64,000 bases of DNA from Bacteroidales bacterium (lineage in GTDB: Bacteria; Bacteroidota; Bacteroidia; Bacteroidales; Marinilabiliaceae). Positions within the stretch are counted from its first letter, which is position 1. Each line of letters opens with the position of its first letter. A program made the position numbers and the translations under genes. This document shows, in pieces, positions 26,944-35,301 of the stretch. Where the stretch lies: assembly GCA_003249255.1 (NCBI GenBank), contig QKJP01000029.1, positions 30,499-94,498 on the forward strand. Reading direction: 5' to 3'. The notes beneath the pieces were generated by a model. That model had not been told where the DNA came from. It saw only the letters and a list, made by a program, of their open reading frames with translations, and did not search any database.

Positions 26944-28641
26944 CTATAATGTAGCTGCCGACACGGTGAAAATACCGTAATCATCAATTAACATTTCCTG
27001 CTTGTTTAAACCGGTAGAAGCAAATAGGTTATCCAGCTCATTTTGCGATCTGCGGCGCATTACCCAATCTTTGTTTTGATGGCTTTTAAGCACGTAGGCA
27101 ATGGTTTTAAGCTGTGGATGCCATGGTTGGCCGGTATAGATTACTGCTGCGTTAGGTTCTGCAATAGTAGTAAGACCATTGATGGCTTTGAGTACTTGCT
27201 CGTTGTCTTCAAATAATTCAAAAATACCTGAAACAACCACAATGTTTGGCTTGAAATTTAACTTGGCGTAATTAGCCGAATCAAAACAATCGTAATTGGT
27301 AAAACGCATGTTTTTGATGTTGTTGTCAGTCAGGTACTTTTCGCCCACTTCGATGTTTGATTTCACAAAGTCGTTGGCTACCACTTCAACCTGCGGATAT
27401 TTCTTAATGATGTCGAATAAGTAGTTTCCGGTTCCTGCCGCAATGTCCAGTATTTTTACGGTTTTATTTTCTGCAAGGAGTTTTTCAATTTGAGATTCCA
27501 GCAATTGAAGTAAGTGTTGCTTACGCTTTCTGATTCCCTTCCAGCCAATGGCATTCAGGTAGTTTTTATCCATCATCTTACCAAAGCCAATTTTACCCTG
27601 CGCTTTGTTTTGGTACACATAATCCAACGAAATGCCGGAATCAAAACCGTATTCTAAGCCAATGCACATGCCTTTACTGAGCTTTCCAATTTTACCTAAC
27701 GAGAATTTCTGCATGGCAAAATTTACTTTTTCATGCCAGGGGATCATTTTTAAGCTGATGCAGTCATGCTCGTCTTTGGTGAATTTTTCCGGTATGGTAC
27801 AGATTCCTTCATTCTTTATCTCGAAAGCCTGCTTTGCAAAATTCAGGATGTAATCGTACACCAGGCTTCTGTTCTGCTCAAATAAGATTCCGTGATAGAA
27901 GTCTTTTAGTAGAGTCAGTTTTTTATGCGGCGAAGAGAGTTTTAAATAAAAGTTTTTAATCACCGAATTCTTTACCACATAATCTTTTTCGGCTGCCAAT
28001 ATTTGTGTCGGTATGCTGATTGCCGCAGCATCTTCCACAATGCGTTTTCCACCTTCCAGCATATCAATCAGCATACGTCCGTTTATTGATTTGGTAATCA
28101 GTTTATCTGCATCATAAGCATCCTGTTGTGTCTTGTCGTGAGTTAACACTTTGGCTTTAACATAACTTGGGACTTCCATGTTTTTGTTAAAAACGGTTCC
28201 CATTTTGATAAAGGTTTTGGCCAGAGGTACATACAGGTTAATGTCGAAAGCTGGAGCCAATAAGGTCATTCCGGCAATTTTAGGCGCATAATCGTGAACC
28301 CAGGCCGAAACGATCATCCCGGCAATGCTGTTAGCTAATACGAATAAGTTTTGCTGCTTAATCTCGTAGTTTTGATTTAAATAGCGAACAAAAGCTTCCA
28401 GGTCACGCACGTAGTCCATAAAAACCGGTGAGATAGGCGTAGGTGTATGGCCATGGCCTCTCATGTCGTAACTAAAAATGTTGTAGGCTGCGAATCTTTG
28501 GTCAGTTGCAAATTCTTCTAATCGAGCCGAGTGTTCGTGTCCGCGATGTAAAACAAGTATTGTTTTTTTGTCTGCTTCAAAGCCCCAATGGCGATAAAAC
28601 ATCTCTGAATTGTCGTAGCTAGTAAATGTTCCTGTATTCAT
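26944..28641 (-). CDS. Alpha/beta-hydrolase fused to a SAM-dependent methyltransferase
   Basis: 565 residues. The N-terminal half (about 1-275) is a lysophospholipase-like hydrolase: FSYDMRGHGHT, the nucleophile elbow LANSIAGM (Ser105), AAEKDYVV and DFYHGILF supply the triad. The C-terminal half (about 330-560) is a class I methyltransferase with VKILDIAAGTGNYLF as motif I and VVSGIFELF later. Fusions of this kind occur next to lipid genes in other bacteria. Here it is the last gene of a six-gene lipid operon and overlaps the PAP2 gene by ATGA. Reaction unknown; acyl or head-group processing plus methylation of a lipid is a fair inference. Confidence 0.82.
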   Translation of the reverse strand: MNTGTFTSYDNSEMFYRHWGFEADKKTILVLHRGHEHSARLEEFATDQRFAAYNIFSYDMRGHGHTPTPISPVFMDYVRDLEAFVRYLNQNYEIKQQNLFVLANSIAGMIVSAWVHDYAPKIAGMTLLAPAFDINLYVPLAKTFIKMGTVFNKNMEVPSYVKAKVLTHDKTQQDAYDADKLITKSINGRMLIDMLEGGKRIVEDAAAISIPTQILAAEKDYVVKNSVIKNFYLKLSSPHKKLTLLKDFYHGILFEQNRSLVYDYILNFAKQAFEIKNEGICTIPEKFTKDEHDCISLKMIPWHEKVNFAMQKFSLGKIGKLSKGMCIGLEYGFDSGISLDYVYQNKAQGKIGFGKMMDKNYLNAIGWKGIRKRKQHLLQLLESQIEKLLAENKTVKILDIAAGTGNYLFDIIKKYPQVEVVANDFVKSNIEVGEKYLTDNNIKNMRFTNYDCFDSANYAKLNFKPNIVVVSGIFELFEDNEQVLKAINGLTTIAEPNAAVIYTGQPWHPQLKTIAYVLKSHQNKDWVMRRRSQNELDNLFASTGLNKQEMLIDDYGIFTVSAATL

Positions 28642-29264
28642 TTGTTAAGATTTATTTTATTTGGAATTAGTTTAAAAATTAAAGCGACTAAAATAAGTGC
28701 TGATAGGATATCTATTAAATGATGCTGATAAACGGTTAGGGTAGAGATGCATAAAAGCACCAACCAACCTTTTAATAGCGTTGAAATTGTTTTTTGTTTG
28801 ATAAAAGAAGCGGCCGTCCAATAAGTGCAGGCATAAGCAATGTGTAATGATGGTGCTTGATTAAATGGTGTGTCCCATTCTTTCAATTGCTGAAAAAAGA
28901 AGCTTAAACCCAGAGTCGTTACTTCCGGCTTTATAAAACTGTTTTTTAATGGAAAGAGCATGAAAAGTACACCTGATACAATGGTTAATAGGATGATGCG
29001 TTTGCTAATGAGCATCAATTGCTCCCTGGTTTCACAAAAGTAAAAAGACAGGAGGAATAAGCAACCACTGCTCATGTAAGGAATTATCATCCAGGAGGTA
29101 AATGGTATCAATCGTTCAAAATCAAAAGCAACTGAAGGTACGTCGTTTAAGCCCTGTGCATATTTGCCGGTGTTGTAATAAATTACGGCAAATAACAGGT
29201 AGCTAATGGCCAGCCAGATACTTTTTTGAAGTAAAGATGCTTTATTGCTTACTGTTGCCTGCAT
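28638..29264 (-). CDS. PAP2-superfamily membrane phosphatase
   Basis: About 208 residues with roughly six hydrophobic segments. The phosphatase signature is seen as NQAPSLHIAYA (PSxH) and, later, VYQHHLIDILSA (H-x3-D with His); the first motif KxxxxxxRP is not obvious. Family members remove phosphate from lipid phosphates such as phosphatidic acid or phosphatidylglycerophosphate. The longest frame starts at 29306, deep inside the SDR gene; the ATG at 29264 (MQATVSNKAS) leaves a 16-base overlap and is preferred. It is translationally coupled to the gene after it. Confidence 0.72.
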   Translation of the reverse strand: MQATVSNKASLLQKSIWLAISYLLFAVIYYNTGKYAQGLNDVPSVAFDFERLIPFTSWMIIPYMSSGCLFLLSFYFCETREQLMLISKRIILLTIVSGVLFMLFPLKNSFIKPEVTTLGLSFFFQQLKEWDTPFNQAPSLHIAYACTYWTAASFIKQKTISTLLKGWLVLLCISTLTVYQHHLIDILSALILVALIFKLIPNKINLNK

Positions 29265-30007
29265 GCGTGTTGTTTTTGTTTGGACATTATCAAACTCAGA
29301 AGCCACTTGGGTAGTACAGAAAGAAAAGTCATCAGGTATTTCATCTTAGGTGGAAAGATGATGACGTCCTTCTTTTTTTCAATGGCGTTGGTAATAATGG
29401 CAACAGCTTCATGGCAGCTTAGCAGGAACATCTTTTTCGATAAATCATTATTATTCAGACTTCTCAGTTTAAGCGTGTCTACATAGCCGGGCATAACGGC
29501 CGTTACCCAAATGCCAAACGGCGCTAAAGCGGTTCGGTAAGCATCGCACATTTGAACATTTGCCCGTTTTGATTTGGTATAAACCGTTGCTTTGGGATAA
29601 TCTAGCAGGGATGATACTGAAGCAATTGAAACCAGATGGCCTTTTTTATTGCGATGCATGCATGCTCTTGCAGCTTCAAAGGCATTAATCATCCCAATCA
29701 TGTTCACCTTTAGCATATTGGTGCACTCTTCATAGTCCGGTCCGTTGGATAATTCATTGTAATAATGTCCGGCAGATGCAATCAATAGATCTAAATGTTC
29801 GCCTTGGCAAAAGTTATTTAGAGCAGATTGCAAATCTGTTTTGGTATAGACATCTAATTGATAGGCTTGTAATTGAGCTTCAATAAGAGCGGCGTTTATT
29901 TTAGAAATGTCACGTCCGCAAACACCTACTTTATGCCCGTTATTTATATAATACTCAGCCAAGGCGAGTCCAATGCCTGAGGTTCCTCCGGTTATAAATA
30001 CATTCAT
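29249..30007 (-). CDS. Short-chain dehydrogenase/reductase of the lipid operon
   Basis: 252 residues. The cofactor motif is FITGGTSGIGLALAEYY, the structural motif is ASAGHYYN in place of NNAG, and the catalytic Ser and Tyr-x3-Lys are in SIASVSS and VYTKSK. The C-terminus has a hydrophobic tail (FLSVLPKWLLSLI) that may bind the membrane. It may reduce a keto-lipid intermediate. Its ATG overlaps the patatin stop as ATGA. Confidence 0.85.
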   Translation of the reverse strand: MNVFITGGTSGIGLALAEYYINNGHKVGVCGRDISKINAALIEAQLQAYQLDVYTKTDLQSALNNFCQGEHLDLLIASAGHYYNELSNGPDYEECTNMLKVNMIGMINAFEAARACMHRNKKGHLVSIASVSSLLDYPKATVYTKSKRANVQMCDAYRTALAPFGIWVTAVMPGYVDTLKLRSLNNNDLSKKMFLLSCHEAVAIITNAIEKKKDVIIFPPKMKYLMTFLSVLPKWLLSLIMSKQKQHACRQQ

Positions 30008-31047
30008 GGTTTTAAGCTGTTTTTAACTTTGTTATAGCCATAAGCCCATTGCACTTCCATGTCTTTTTTAAACTTTAGGTGGCTTTGTGGCAATGTGATG
30101 TTGACTTTAAACTTTGTCCACTCAATGTATTTTTTGACATAATGATTTTGTAATTCTTTTTCGATTGATCTTGTGTCAATACTATGATTTACAAGTGTAT
30201 TGTTGATCTCTCCCAAACGCTCGTTTCCACTAAAACCAAATACCGACCTGACCAAAGCCTCTTCAACCCGGCTGTAACTTTGTTTTTGTTCCATAATGAT
30301 GGTATCACCAAGGGCTTGGCTAAGTTCTAGTGGAACCAAATCAATTGCTCCTCCCAGGTAATGTTGCCCATTATATTGAGCCGGTTGCATGTAAAACATA
30401 TCTGATATGGATATGCGCATGGCCATTGGTACTGTTATGTCACTTATAATTTTGGTTTGAGGATGAATGGCCGTGTTTTTATAACTTTCAGACTGGATGT
30501 TGATTTTTTCTAAGTCAATGTTTGCTGCTGTTTCCGGATCGGTAAATAATACCTTTTGATACAGAGCTTTTCCATTTCTGGCATGGCCAACTTGGTTTTT
30601 CGAAAACAATAATTCCGACCCGATAAAGACCGATTTTATATTGGTGTTAAACGACATAGACAGGGAAGGCAGTTGTTTAGATAAGTCATTGGGCATATTC
30701 ACAATGAAGTTATCAAATACATTTTCAATGGTGGGAGCCTTTTCTTTATTAAAGACCTTCTGTAAGCAATACCAACCTATTTTATCAAGTCTGCTGTGTT
30801 GAGTTAATCTTTCAGTTTTTACAAAATTGAAAAATTCATCGGATTGTAAATATGCTTTTCGTTGGGCGTTATTCGAGAAGGAATTGATGATAGCCGTAGA
30901 AATGGCTCCTCCACAAGTGGCAATTACCACATCCGGTTTTATGCCAAGGTCTTCCATCGCTGCATACATACCCACATAACTGGCAAAGCGTGTACCACCA
31001 CCTGAAAAGATGGCTATCGGTTTTTTATTTCCGTTAATCCGACTCAT
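30004..31047 (-). CDS. Patatin-like protein with altered catalytic residues
   Basis: About 347 residues. The oxyanion glycine loop FSGGGTRFASYVG is intact. The nucleophile elbow, normally G-x-S-x-G, reads ATCGGAIS, placing Cys45 where Ser is expected. The later D-G-G/A motif reads HYLGGAIDLVP, without the usual Asp in that spot. It may be a Cys-nucleophile acyl hydrolase or transferase, or a non-catalytic lipid-binding protein. The ATG at 31047 overlaps the cdsA stop as ATGA, which decides the start over 31074. Confidence 0.8.
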   Translation of the reverse strand: MSRINGNKKPIAIFSGGGTRFASYVGMYAAMEDLGIKPDVVIATCGGAISTAIINSFSNNAQRKAYLQSDEFFNFVKTERLTQHSRLDKIGWYCLQKVFNKEKAPTIENVFDNFIVNMPNDLSKQLPSLSMSFNTNIKSVFIGSELLFSKNQVGHARNGKALYQKVLFTDPETAANIDLEKINIQSESYKNTAIHPQTKIISDITVPMAMRISISDMFYMQPAQYNGQHYLGGAIDLVPLELSQALGDTIIMEQKQSYSRVEEALVRSVFGFSGNERLGEINNTLVNHSIDTRSIEKELQNHYVKKYIEWTKFKVNITLPQSHLKFKKDMEVQWAYGYNKVKNSLKP

Positions 31048-31874
31048 AATAAGGTGTTTAGTAAGATATAGCAAACAGGTAGCACAAAGGTTAAACTGTC
31101 AATGCGATCAAGTAATCCACCATGACCGGGTATTAATGATCCAAAATCTTTTACACCAGCATCTCTTTTGATAGATGACAAATAAACATCTCCTGCAAAC
31201 CCCAATGTACTTATGATTAAACCTAAAAAGGTGTATTGGATGATGTTGTAGCCAGTTAATAAAAAGGGACCTAAGCTATTCGCCAGGATGATACTTAAAA
31301 GGATGCCACCCAGTAGGCCTTCCTGTGTTTTATTCGGACTTATTTTGGGGACGATTTGTTTTTTACCAAATAGTTTACCTGATAAATACTGAAATACGTC
31401 GTTTAATTGGGTGGTAACAAGTATAAATAAGACCACTTTAATGCCAAACCAAGGGTTAGTTTCGATATTAAAATAGCGAATAAACAATAGGTGGCCAATG
31501 GGAAAGGTGCAGAGTATTATCCCGGTAAGGATATTTTTTGACAGTAATCGGTTTTTGTAACGTAAGTGGGTAATGGCAGAAAGTATTATTGCGTATAAAG
31601 GTATGGAAACTACAAAGAGCTTATAGTTGTTGAGGTATCCAGTCGATAACAACAATAGTACCGCAGGATAGCATAAATAACTCAGGCTATTTGTCTTTAA
31701 ATCAATAATTCTAAAATATTCGTGTAACGCCCTGGCAGACATGCTACCAACAAAGAGAAGCGTTAGCAAAGGATGTAAGAGCCCAATGGATAGAATTATG
31801 ATAATAATCCCCCAGCTTCGAACCCTAATAGGTACATCGGCAAATTTATTGGTGTTTGTTACCTGGGTGTTCAT
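31044..31874 (-). CDS. cdsA: Phosphatidate cytidylyltransferase (CdsA family)
   Basis: 276 residues, about eight membrane helices. The family signature is complete: SSIKRDAGVKDFGSLIPGHG followed by GLLDRIDS. CdsA makes CDP-diacylglycerol from phosphatidate and CTP in the inner membrane. Next to a CDP-alcohol phosphotransferase it supplies the activated lipid. It may be an accessory copy beside a housekeeping CdsA elsewhere; that cannot be seen here. It overlaps both neighbours by 4 bases. Confidence 0.92.
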   Translation of the reverse strand: MNTQVTNTNKFADVPIRVRSWGIIIIILSIGLLHPLLTLLFVGSMSARALHEYFRIIDLKTNSLSYLCYPAVLLLLSTGYLNNYKLFVVSIPLYAIILSAITHLRYKNRLLSKNILTGIILCTFPIGHLLFIRYFNIETNPWFGIKVVLFILVTTQLNDVFQYLSGKLFGKKQIVPKISPNKTQEGLLGGILLSIILANSLGPFLLTGYNIIQYTFLGLIISTLGFAGDVYLSSIKRDAGVKDFGSLIPGHGGLLDRIDSLTFVLPVCYILLNTLL

Positions 31875-32473
31875 AGCGCCTTTAAGGTCTTAGTAACGCG
31901 TACAATGGTACTAAGGATTAGCAAAGTACATAAGATTGAAAAGATCCATGAGGAATAAGTAGAAAGGTTAACGCCTGTATAGCAAAGTATTCCATAAATG
32001 CCCAGTAATAAAGCCCGGTCACTTTTGCCCATGGGACCTTCGTAACGCCGTTCGTCGGAAATAACTTTTCCCATGATGCCTGCAAATTCGTTAACAGGGC
32101 TAAGTGCAATGAATAAAACAACCGGAAAAATGGCTTCGGGCTGGAATTTTATGAGTGGGAAGAAAACGAATAAATCAGATACAACATCGCCGAGTTCATT
32201 GTATAATTCTCCTTTTTTTGAGATTTGGTTAAACTGCCTGGCCATCATTCCATCTAAAGCATTTAAGGCCATCCTTAACAATAAACCAATGGGAAGAGCT
32301 AAGTAGAACAAAGGATTTTGATCTGCAAACCAAAATAAAACTCCAATGAGAAATGAAAAGAAAAAAGCACTTATGGTTATTTGGTTGGCAGTAACCTTGT
32401 TGCGATTAAGAAAAAGTAGGATAGGGTGTAAAGTCCTCTGAAACCAGGGTTTAATCTTGTAAACTGAGATCAT
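31871..32473 (-). CDS. CDP-alcohol phosphatidyltransferase, variant motif
   Basis: 200 residues, about six membrane helices. The signature D-x2-D-G-x2-A-R-x8-G-x3-D-x3-D is kept in spacing but reads N71-AL-DG-MM-AR-x8-G-ELY-N92-ELG-D96: the first and third Asp are Asn. Asp74 and Asp96 remain. Family members swap CMP of a CDP-alcohol or CDP-lipid for another alcohol, making phospholipids. The Asn changes suggest a specialised subfamily with altered metal binding. It is the first gene of the operon. Confidence 0.82.
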   Translation of the reverse strand: MISVYKIKPWFQRTLHPILLFLNRNKVTANQITISAFFFSFLIGVLFWFADQNPLFYLALPIGLLLRMALNALDGMMARQFNQISKKGELYNELGDVVSDLFVFFPLIKFQPEAIFPVVLFIALSPVNEFAGIMGKVISDERRYEGPMGKSDRALLLGIYGILCYTGVNLSTYSSWIFSILCTLLILSTIVRVTKTLKAL

Positions 32474-32529
32474 GAATTAAAGGGTTAGTTAACTTTGGAT
32501 TTTTTCGGTGGGCAAAAATAAGAATTTTT

Positions 32530-32715
32530 TATTGCCACAGATACACGGATGAAAAAAGAAATCATCTAACCACAAAAATCACTAAAGTACATGAAAAGAG
32601 TTTGCGTAAAAAGAAATGAAGAACTACGGAATGCACTGAATTATACGGAAGATAGGCAGTCTAATAAAAGCCTTTGCGGATTCTCTGCGTACTTTGCGGT
32701 TAACTTTTTGTAGTT
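32530..32715. repeat. CACGGA/CACTAA-type periodic low-complexity block
   Basis: ttgccacagatacacggatg, ccacaaaaatcactaaagta and ctctgcgtactttgcggtta follow one another, loosely periodic at 8-10 bases. Similar strings lie at 10840, 12120, 33780, 39540 and 48220. The remaining gap to 32943 is AT-rich with a few gcacatcgacacattag words. No gene seen in 32474-32979. Confidence 0.55.
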
Positions 32716-32943
32716 CAATTATTTATAAGTTAAGTAACTCAATTCTCACATTGATACATTAACTAATTTGTTCATTAAAAACTTCCATCTAATAGTATTG
32801 TTAGATATTGTATTTTAACCTATCGGTAAATGTTGAATAGTAAATAAATTAATTAGCACATCGACACATTAGCAAATTTATACATCAACTACTTTTATCC
32901 GGGTATCTGTAGCTAAATCAGTCTTATAAAAGCTTTATTTTAT

Positions 32944-32951
32944 TAGATTTG
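32944..32951 (+). promoter_or_regulatory. -7 promoter box
   Basis: TAGATTTG fits TAnnTTTG and lies 29 bases before the ATG at 32980. Confidence 0.55.
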
Positions 32952-32979
32952 CCAGAAATTAAAACTAAACTTAATCTTT

Positions 32980-33690
32980 ATGAAAACGATCAGTATTGTA
33001 TCCAAGGTTTTCCTTGTAGTTGGAATCCTTATGCTCATTGGTGCTTATTTTACCTATTCAAACACGAGTGATTTTTTAAAAACTGCCGATAAATCCTTTG
33101 GGATGGTAATCGATTATCAAGAAAAAGAGTCGAGAGATTCAGATGGTCACTACAGTATGATGTATTATCCGGTAGTGGCTTATGTATTAGAAGATGGTAC
33201 GCCTTTACAATTTGTTTCATCAACCGGATCCGGAAGACCAACTTACTTATTAAATCAGCAGATTGATATTTATGTGAGCTCTGAAAATCCCGGAGATGCC
33301 CGTATTGCTTCTTTCTTTTCGCTTTGGGGTGGAACCACTATTTTGGGTGGCTTAGGACTTGTGTTTGCTTTAATTGGTGGAGGAATGATTTTCTTCTCAA
33401 AGAAAGACGAGCGGGACGAAATTAAAGCCGCAACTTATACCATGCAGGTGGAAGCCGACGTAAAAGGGGTTTTTGAAAATACCAACATCGAGGTAAATGG
33501 AAGATGCCCATTATACATCGAAGCGCAATGGTTAGACGAAGAGAACAACCAACTGCACATCTTTAAGAGTAAGAAGTTATGGTATGATCCATCAGATTTT
33601 GTGCCCGAAACCGTTACTGTAAAGGTGGATCCTAATAACTATAAAAACTACTGGATGGATGTTTCTTTCTTACCCGAGGTAGCTAGTTAA
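32980..33690 (+). CDS. DUF3592 membrane protein
   Basis: 236 residues. Two transmembrane helices (about 9-28 and 112-137) flank an extracytoplasmic domain with YYPVVAYVLEDGTPLQF and NPGDARIASF, the DUF3592 pattern. A second soluble domain follows (TYTMQVEADVKGVFENTNIE). DUF3592 proteins are widespread and uncharacterised, sometimes linked to toxin immunity. A gene of the YMDxNRPLP family follows 210 bases later. Confidence 0.72.
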   Translation: MKTISIVSKVFLVVGILMLIGAYFTYSNTSDFLKTADKSFGMVIDYQEKESRDSDGHYSMMYYPVVAYVLEDGTPLQFVSSTGSGRPTYLLNQQIDIYVSSENPGDARIASFFSLWGGTTILGGLGLVFALIGGGMIFFSKKDERDEIKAATYTMQVEADVKGVFENTNIEVNGRCPLYIEAQWLDEENNQLHIFKSKKLWYDPSDFVPETVTVKVDPNNYKNYWMDVSFLPEVAS

Positions 33691-33774
33691 TTCTTGAAAA
33701 ATATTTAAAGCTCAGTGGATTATTTCTATTGAGCTTTTGGTTATCGACTTTGTCTCAATTCGGTATGACGAAAA

Positions 33775-33860
33775 AAATATCAACACAGAGGACACCGAGT
33801 TTTACTCCATAAACTCTGTGCTTTGTGCCTCTGCCTGCATCAGGTAGGTTTGTGTTAAAA
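33775..33860. repeat. Low-complexity CACAGAGG-type repeat with cctgcctgc/gcaggtagg arms
   Basis: caacacagaggacaccgag and aaactctgtgctttgtgcct surround gcctgcatcaggtaggttt. The same theme (cgcctgcattgggcaggtctg) lies before bioA, and a cctgcctcaccagtcaggcagg hairpin before thiE. Confidence 0.5.
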
Positions 33861-33899
33861 TCATTATCCGTAAAATCGGATATACATTTTCCCTAACTA

Positions 33900-35135
33900 A
33901 TGGAAAGAACAGAACAACTCGAATATTGTAAAGCTTGCAGCAAAAAGAAATTCGATAAATCAAAAGGCTTAATCTGTACCCTTAGCAATGCAAAAGCTGC
34001 TTTTGAAGATGAATGTGAGTCTTTTGATGGTTACATTTATAAACCTAGTGAGCAAGAAAAAGCTGAACAGAAGAAAATAGATAAAGTCCTTGAAGAAAAG
34101 CTGGATCAGCTTGCAAAAAATAAATTGCCTTTAATCACCTGCGTACCTCCATCAATTGACCAGCTGGGAAAAAAAATACTTCGTGCTGATGAAGAGAAAT
34201 TGGTGCTGAAATATAGCGGAGATGGAGGGTTTATTGTTTTTGGAGTTGTTTTATTGGCAATTGCCTTTTTTTCTATATTTGCAGAGGAGGATTTTGCAAT
34301 CTTCTTCACCATCGTTTCCGGGCTTATTGGGCTTTATTTATTGAACCTCTATTTTACAGTGCCAAAGAAAAAATGGGTGTTTGATCGAACAACCCAAATG
34401 GTGACTGTTCCCGGTAAATATTACACCCAAAGCCATGAAATGCCCTTTGATGAAATGCGTGTGGAAATGCGATCCAGTGGGAATTCAAATACAGGTGTTA
34501 CCAGAATGTATCCGGTGGTAGTAGTGCCTACCAATAAATTGGAAGGATGGACTCGAATAAATCATGTGAGTTTAGAAAACTTGGGTGGATCCATAGAACT
34601 TGGAGAAACCTGGAGTTTCTTAAGCTGGTACATGGATCAAAACCGACCATTGCCTTCGGGAGAAGTTTTTGATCATTGCCGGGAACGAGAGTTTTTGGCT
34701 CGTAAAGAAAAAGGTTTCCCCTTGCCTATGTATTATAGTACAGTGCCTACCCCGGAAGCAAAACCGGAGTTTCAAAAAGAACGGGATAAGGTTTGGACAG
34801 ATGAACAGTTTTTGCCCGATGAATCTAATTACTGGAAGACCCCTAAGGGCGTTAGAAAACTTAAAATTCCCAAAGGCTCAGTCGAGTATTATCCAAAAAA
34901 CAATCCCGAGAAATGGGGAAGAGTACCTTTTAAAGATCCCGATAATTTTGTTATTGCTCCACAAGTAAATTGGGTAAGGTATGTTTTTGATGATGGAAGG
35001 ATTGTTTATACCATGGTTATTTCTAACAAAGTATTAATCCCTCCCAAAGGAGCTAAGTACACAACCGAGTATTTTCGTTCGGAGTATATTGATACTTATG
35101 ATTATTACATGAAAAAGTTGGGGATTGAGGATTAA
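33900..35135 (+). CDS. Membrane protein of the YMDxNRPLP family with N-terminal Cys-rich module (copy 3)
   Basis: 411 residues. It opens with a four-Cys module (YCKACSKKKFD...GLICTL...DECESF, a possible zinc ribbon). Two transmembrane segments follow (about 113-150), then WVFDRTTQMVTVPGKYY, WSFLSWYMDQNRPLPSGEVF and REREFLARKEKGFPLPMY, and STVPTPEAKPEFQKERDKVW. The shared blocks make it a paralogue of the proteins at 22898 and 25832; only this copy has the Cys module. Function unknown. Confidence 0.65.
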   Translation: MERTEQLEYCKACSKKKFDKSKGLICTLSNAKAAFEDECESFDGYIYKPSEQEKAEQKKIDKVLEEKLDQLAKNKLPLITCVPPSIDQLGKKILRADEEKLVLKYSGDGGFIVFGVVLLAIAFFSIFAEEDFAIFFTIVSGLIGLYLLNLYFTVPKKKWVFDRTTQMVTVPGKYYTQSHEMPFDEMRVEMRSSGNSNTGVTRMYPVVVVPTNKLEGWTRINHVSLENLGGSIELGETWSFLSWYMDQNRPLPSGEVFDHCREREFLARKEKGFPLPMYYSTVPTPEAKPEFQKERDKVWTDEQFLPDESNYWKTPKGVRKLKIPKGSVEYYPKNNPEKWGRVPFKDPDNFVIAPQVNWVRYVFDDGRIVYTMVISNKVLIPPKGAKYTTEYFRSEYIDTYDYYMKKLGIED

Positions 35136-35301
35136 TAGAAATAACAATAGGCCCTTAGACTTTAGTCCCGAATTATCGTGGAGGTGTTAAGCCAAATTAT
35201 TTCCATCAAAACCAATAGTCTCAATTGAGTAATTAAGTATTATTAGTTCAATTTCAATTACATACCCCTAGATGAACTGCTAAAAAATATACCTTAAAAA
35301 A

